Positions 21,106 to 23,447 of a stretch of 23,447 nt of DNA are shown here, one piece after another. Position 1 is the stretch's first letter. Each line of letters starts with the position of its first letter. Source of the stretch: JBJTIF01 sp046094825 (GTDB taxonomy: Bacteria; Actinomycetota; UBA4738; HRBIN12); NCBI GenBank assembly GCA_046094825.1, contig JBJTIF010000024.1, forward strand, positions 1 through 23,447, written 5' to 3'. The translations under genes were made by a program, and so were the position numbers. Below the pieces are notes generated by a model. The model was not told where the DNA came from, searched no databases, and worked only from the letters and a program-made list of their open reading frames with translations.

Positions 21106-22485
21106 CTATGCCGAGTGGAGCGGCTTCCCCGCGAGCGCGAGGTGCGCCTCCCCGAGCCCCTCGGAGAGCGAGGGGTGCGGGTGGATGAGGGCCGCGACCT
21201 CCGCGGGTACGGCCTCCCAGTTCGTGATGAGCATCGCTTCGGAGATGAGGTCCGTGACGTGCGGGCCGACCATGTGGACGCCGAGCACCGGCCCGCCGCG
21301 CTCGGCGACGACCTTCACGACCCCTCCCTCGCCGACGATGTTCGCCTTGCCGAGTCCCTGGAAGCTGTACCGCTCCACGTCGAGCTCGGAACCGCGGTCC
21401 CGCGCCTGCGCCTCGGTGAGGCCCACGGACGCGACCTCCGGCGTGCAGTACGTCACGCGGGGGATGCCCACGTAGTCGATCTCCGGGACGTCGTCTCCGG
21501 CGATGCGCTCGGCGACGGCCATGCCCTCGGTGAACGCGACGTGGGCGAGCTGGAGCGGCGTCGCCGCGACGTCACCGACGGCCCAGACGTTCGGTACGGT
21601 CGTGCGGAGCTGTGCGTCGACCTTCACGAAGCCCCGGTCGGTCTCGACGCCGGCGGCCTCGAGCCCGAGGCCGTCGGTGACGGGTCCGCGTCCGATCGCG
21701 ACGAGGCAGAGGTCGGCCGCCACCGTCGTCGGGGCACCTCCCACCTCGTACGTGACGCTCGCCCCGGAACCGGTCTCGCGGACCTCGCGGACCGTCGCGC
21801 CGGCCTGCGTCGCGATGCCCCGCTTGCGGTACGCGCGCGCGAGCTCCTTCGAGAGATCCTCGTCCTCGAGGGGGGCGATGCGCGGGAGCGCCTCGAGGAG
21901 CGTCACCTCGGCGCCCATCGAACGGTAGAAGGAGGCGAACTCGAGGCCGACGGCACCGCCGCCGATGACGACCGCGCTCGCGGGGATCGTCGGATGCCAG
22001 AGCGCTTGGTCGGAGGTGACGACGTGGTCGCTCACCGCGACCCCCGGGATGAGCTTCGGGCGCGACCCCGTCGCGAGGACGACATCGCGCACCGCGTACG
22101 TCGCACCGCCCTCGACGGCGACCGCGGGGCCGGGTCGCAGCGACGCGGTGCCGCGGACGACGTCGATCTTCCGCGAGCGGATGAGCCCGGTGACCCCCTG
22201 GACGAGCTTGTCGACGATGCGGTCCTCGAAGGCCCGGATCGCCGACCAGTCCGGCCTGCCCGTCGCCTCGACGCCCCATTCGCCCGCCCGCCGGACGGTG
22301 TCGAGGACCGCCGCGGATTGGAGGAGGGCCTTCGTCGGGATGCAACCGCGGAGCAGGCAGGTCCCGCCGAGGCGCTCGTCGCGCTCGACGAGGAGGACGC
22401 GGCGACCGAGTTGCGCGAGGCGGAGGGCGGCGGAGTACCCCCCGGTGCCTCCGCCGATGACCGCTACGTCGTACGCGTCGCCCAT
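21106..22485 (-). CDS. lpdA: Dihydrolipoyl dehydrogenase (E3)
   Basis: A 459-residue flavoprotein that reoxidises dihydrolipoamide with NAD. The FAD loop GGGTGGY (11-17), the redox disulfide GGTCLLRGCIPTK (Cys43, Cys48), the NAD loop VVIGGGAVGLEFAS, and the C-terminal HPHPSLSE dyad (His437, Glu442) are all present, so it should be active. It is first in the lpd-E1alpha-E1beta-E2-lipB operon. E3 is normally shared by all 2-oxoacid complexes and as the L protein of glycine cleavage, which fits the divergent gcvT. ATG 22485 follows a TACGAT box by 9 bases. Confidence 0.95.
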   Translation of the reverse strand: MGDAYDVAVIGGGTGGYSAALRLAQLGRRVLLVERDERLGGTCLLRGCIPTKALLQSAAVLDTVRRAGEWGVEATGRPDWSAIRAFEDRIVDKLVQGVTGLIRSRKIDVVRGTASLRPGPAVAVEGGATYAVRDVVLATGSRPKLIPGVAVSDHVVTSDQALWHPTIPASAVVIGGGAVGLEFASFYRSMGAEVTLLEALPRIAPLEDEDLSKELARAYRKRGIATQAGATVREVRETGSGASVTYEVGGAPTTVAADLCLVAIGRGPVTDGLGLEAAGVETDRGFVKVDAQLRTTVPNVWAVGDVAATPLQLAHVAFTEGMAVAERIAGDDVPEIDYVGIPRVTYCTPEVASVGLTEAQARDRGSELDVERYSFQGLGKANIVGEGGVVKVVAERGGPVLGVHMVGPHVTDLISEAMLITNWEAVPAEVAALIHPHPSLSEGLGEAHLALAGKPLHSA

Positions 22486-22494
22486 GAGTGGCTC

Positions 22495-22500
22495 ATCGTA
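22495..22500 (-). promoter_or_regulatory. -10 element TACGAT for the lpd-E1-E2-lipB operon
   Basis: TACGAT on the minus strand ends 9 bases before ATG 22485, giving a leader of at most a few bases. It lies 18 bases from the divergent gcvT -10 box, so the two polymerases would compete for one region. Confidence 0.45.
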
Positions 22501-22518
22501 GCGTCCCGCCCGCGACCC

Positions 22519-22524
22519 TAGGAT
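22519..22524 (+). promoter_or_regulatory. -10 element TAGGAT for gcvT
   Basis: TAGGAT ends 6 bases before ATG 22531 and is followed by TCG, exactly as in front of the protease gene at 810. There is no Shine-Dalgarno, so a leaderless transcript is expected. Confidence 0.6.
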
Positions 22525-22530
22525 TCGCGC

Positions 22531-23447
22531 ATGGACCCGAGCCCGCGCCGGACGCCGCTCGCCGATCGGCACCTCGCCCTGGGGGCGAAACTCGGCCCCT
22601 TCGGGGGCTGGGAGATGCCCCTCGAGTACGCGGGCGTGCTCGCGGAGCACCGGGCCGTGCGGTCGGGCGTCGGCCTCTTCGACCTCTCCCACCTCGGCAA
22701 GGTCGACGTCGCGGGGCGGTCGGCGCTCGCCGGGCTCCAAGGGCTCCTCTCGAACGACGTGGCTCGGATCCCCGTCGGGGGCGCCCAGTACCACCTGCTC
22801 CTGCGGGATGACGGGGGCATCGCCGAGGACCTCATCCTCTACCGACTCGCGGAGGACCGGTGGTTCGTCGTGCCGAACGCCGCGAACACCGCCACGGTCG
22901 TCGGCGCGCTCGAGGGCGCGGGGCTCGCGCCCACGGTGCTCGATCCGTGGTGCTTCCTCGGGGTGCAGGGGCCCGGGGCCTCCGAGGTCGTCGGTCGGCT
23001 CTTCCCCGCGTCGGCGTCGCTCCGGTACTTCGGATGTGCGGAGGTCGCGTTCCGCGGTGAGCGTCTCGTCCTCGCGCGCACGGGCTACACCGGGGAGCGC
23101 GGGTTCGAACTCTTCTGCGACGCGCGGTCCGCGGGCGACCTCTGGGACGAGATCCTCGACGCGGGGAGCGCCGCGGGGATCGTCCCGTGCGGTCTCGGCG
23201 CGCGCGACGTCCTGCGACTCGAGATGGGCTACCCCCTCCACGGGAGCGACATCGGTCCCGATCGCACGCCGCTCGAAGCGGGGCTCGCGTGGGCCGTCGC
23301 GATGGCCAAGGGCCCGTTCGTCGGTCGCGAGGCGCGCGAGGTGCAGCGTCGCGCTGGCATCCCCGCGCGGCTCGTCGGCCTCGCGACCGACCCACGCCGG
23401 CACATCCCGCGCGCGCACCAGCCGGTGCTCGTGGGCGAACGGACGGT
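22531..23447 (+). CDS. gcvT: Glycine cleavage system T protein (aminomethyltransferase), N-terminal part
   Basis: Partial: the frame is open to the window edge, covering 305 codons of about 360-370. GcvT moves the methylene group from the H-protein aminomethyl-lipoyl arm to tetrahydrofolate, releasing ammonia. Visible family segments are PFGGWEMPLEYAGVLAEHRAVRSGVGLFDLSHLGK (residues about 23-57), LLSNDVARIPVGGAQYHLLLRDDGGIAEDL with the conserved Asp, RTGYTGERGFELF and GARDVLRLEMGYPLHG. These fit GcvT, although related folate-binding YgfZ and sarcosine-oxidase-like proteins share the fold. ATG 22531 is set by the -10 box 6 bases upstream. It is divergent from lpdA, which encodes the L protein of the same system. 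Confidence 0.92.
   Translation, partial: MDPSPRRTPLADRHLALGAKLGPFGGWEMPLEYAGVLAEHRAVRSGVGLFDLSHLGKVDVAGRSALAGLQGLLSNDVARIPVGGAQYHLLLRDDGGIAEDLILYRLAEDRWFVVPNAANTATVVGALEGAGLAPTVLDPWCFLGVQGPGASEVVGRLFPASASLRYFGCAEVAFRGERLVLARTGYTGERGFELFCDARSAGDLWDEILDAGSAAGIVPCGLGARDVLRLEMGYPLHGSDIGPDRTPLEAGLAWAVAMAKGPFVGREAREVQRRAGIPARLVGLATDPRRHIPRAHQPVLVGERT

Noticed and set aside
1..23447. Search for transposons, phage genes, CRISPR arrays or defence systems
   Set aside because: No transposase, integrase, Cas, toxin-antitoxin or phage-type proteins were recognisable; the window reads as core metabolic chromosome.

Overview
The window is very GC-rich, gene-dense bacterial chromosome with G/C-ending codons and many GTG starts. 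No non-coding stretch exceeds about 125 bases, and I see no mobile elements, CRISPR arrays or phage genes. Gene content is housekeeping and metabolic: a class A RNase P RNA, two tRNAs without an encoded CCA, lipoate-dependent dehydrogenases, and metal ATPases. TANNNT boxes sit 6 to 9 bases before start codons. Together this suggests a high-GC, probably monoderm lineage such as Chloroflexota (Limnocylindria-like) or Actinomycetota. I cannot settle the phylum from this sequence alone.

Left third (1-9.9 kb). In order: the 3' end of a dimethylarginine dimethylaminohydrolase gene with a small DUF167 gene; a secreted trypsin-fold serine protease with its own promoter; and a tRNA with anticodon CAT. 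On the minus strand follow a homospermidine synthase preceded by a 15-codon arginine-rich leader ORF, then an SDR oxidoreductase and a MOSC protein that overlap by four bases. On the plus strand come a P1B-type metal ATPase fused to a C-terminal hemerythrin domain, tRNA-Val(TAC), a coiled-coil zinc-ribbon protein overlapping a ribonuclease HI, and then a minus-strand putative lipoprotein.

Middle (9.9-13.4 kb). The RNase P RNA (plus strand) converges on and overlaps the 3' end of lipA (minus strand). lipA is the last gene of a cluster encoding a branched-chain-type 2-oxoacid dehydrogenase E1 alpha, E1 beta and lipoyl synthase.

Right (13.4-23.4 kb). A divergent copper operon (csoR, copA, thioredoxin-TPR) starts at a promoter covered by a perfect CsoR-type operator. 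It ends by overlapping the tail of a second minus-strand operon: dihydrolipoyl dehydrogenase, E1 alpha, E1 beta, lipoylated E2 and octanoyltransferase lipB. That operon is divergent from gcvT, which runs off the window.

Functional logic. LipB and LipA make the lipoyl group needed by the E2 and, presumably, by a glycine-cleavage H protein elsewhere. The single E2 and E3 here could serve both E1 pairs, and E3 is also the L protein of the glycine cleavage system to which GcvT belongs. Copper poisons Fe-S and thiol/lipoyl enzymes, so the embedded copper-efflux operon with a thioredoxin-like chaperone is a sensible neighbour, although that link is inference.

The most notable non-gene signals are the recurring leaderless promoter architecture, the leader ORF before homospermidine synthase, the CsoR operator, the rnpB/lipA 3' overlap with a 12-bp triplicate, and a 97-base G/C-only tract inside copA that looks like an assembly artefact.
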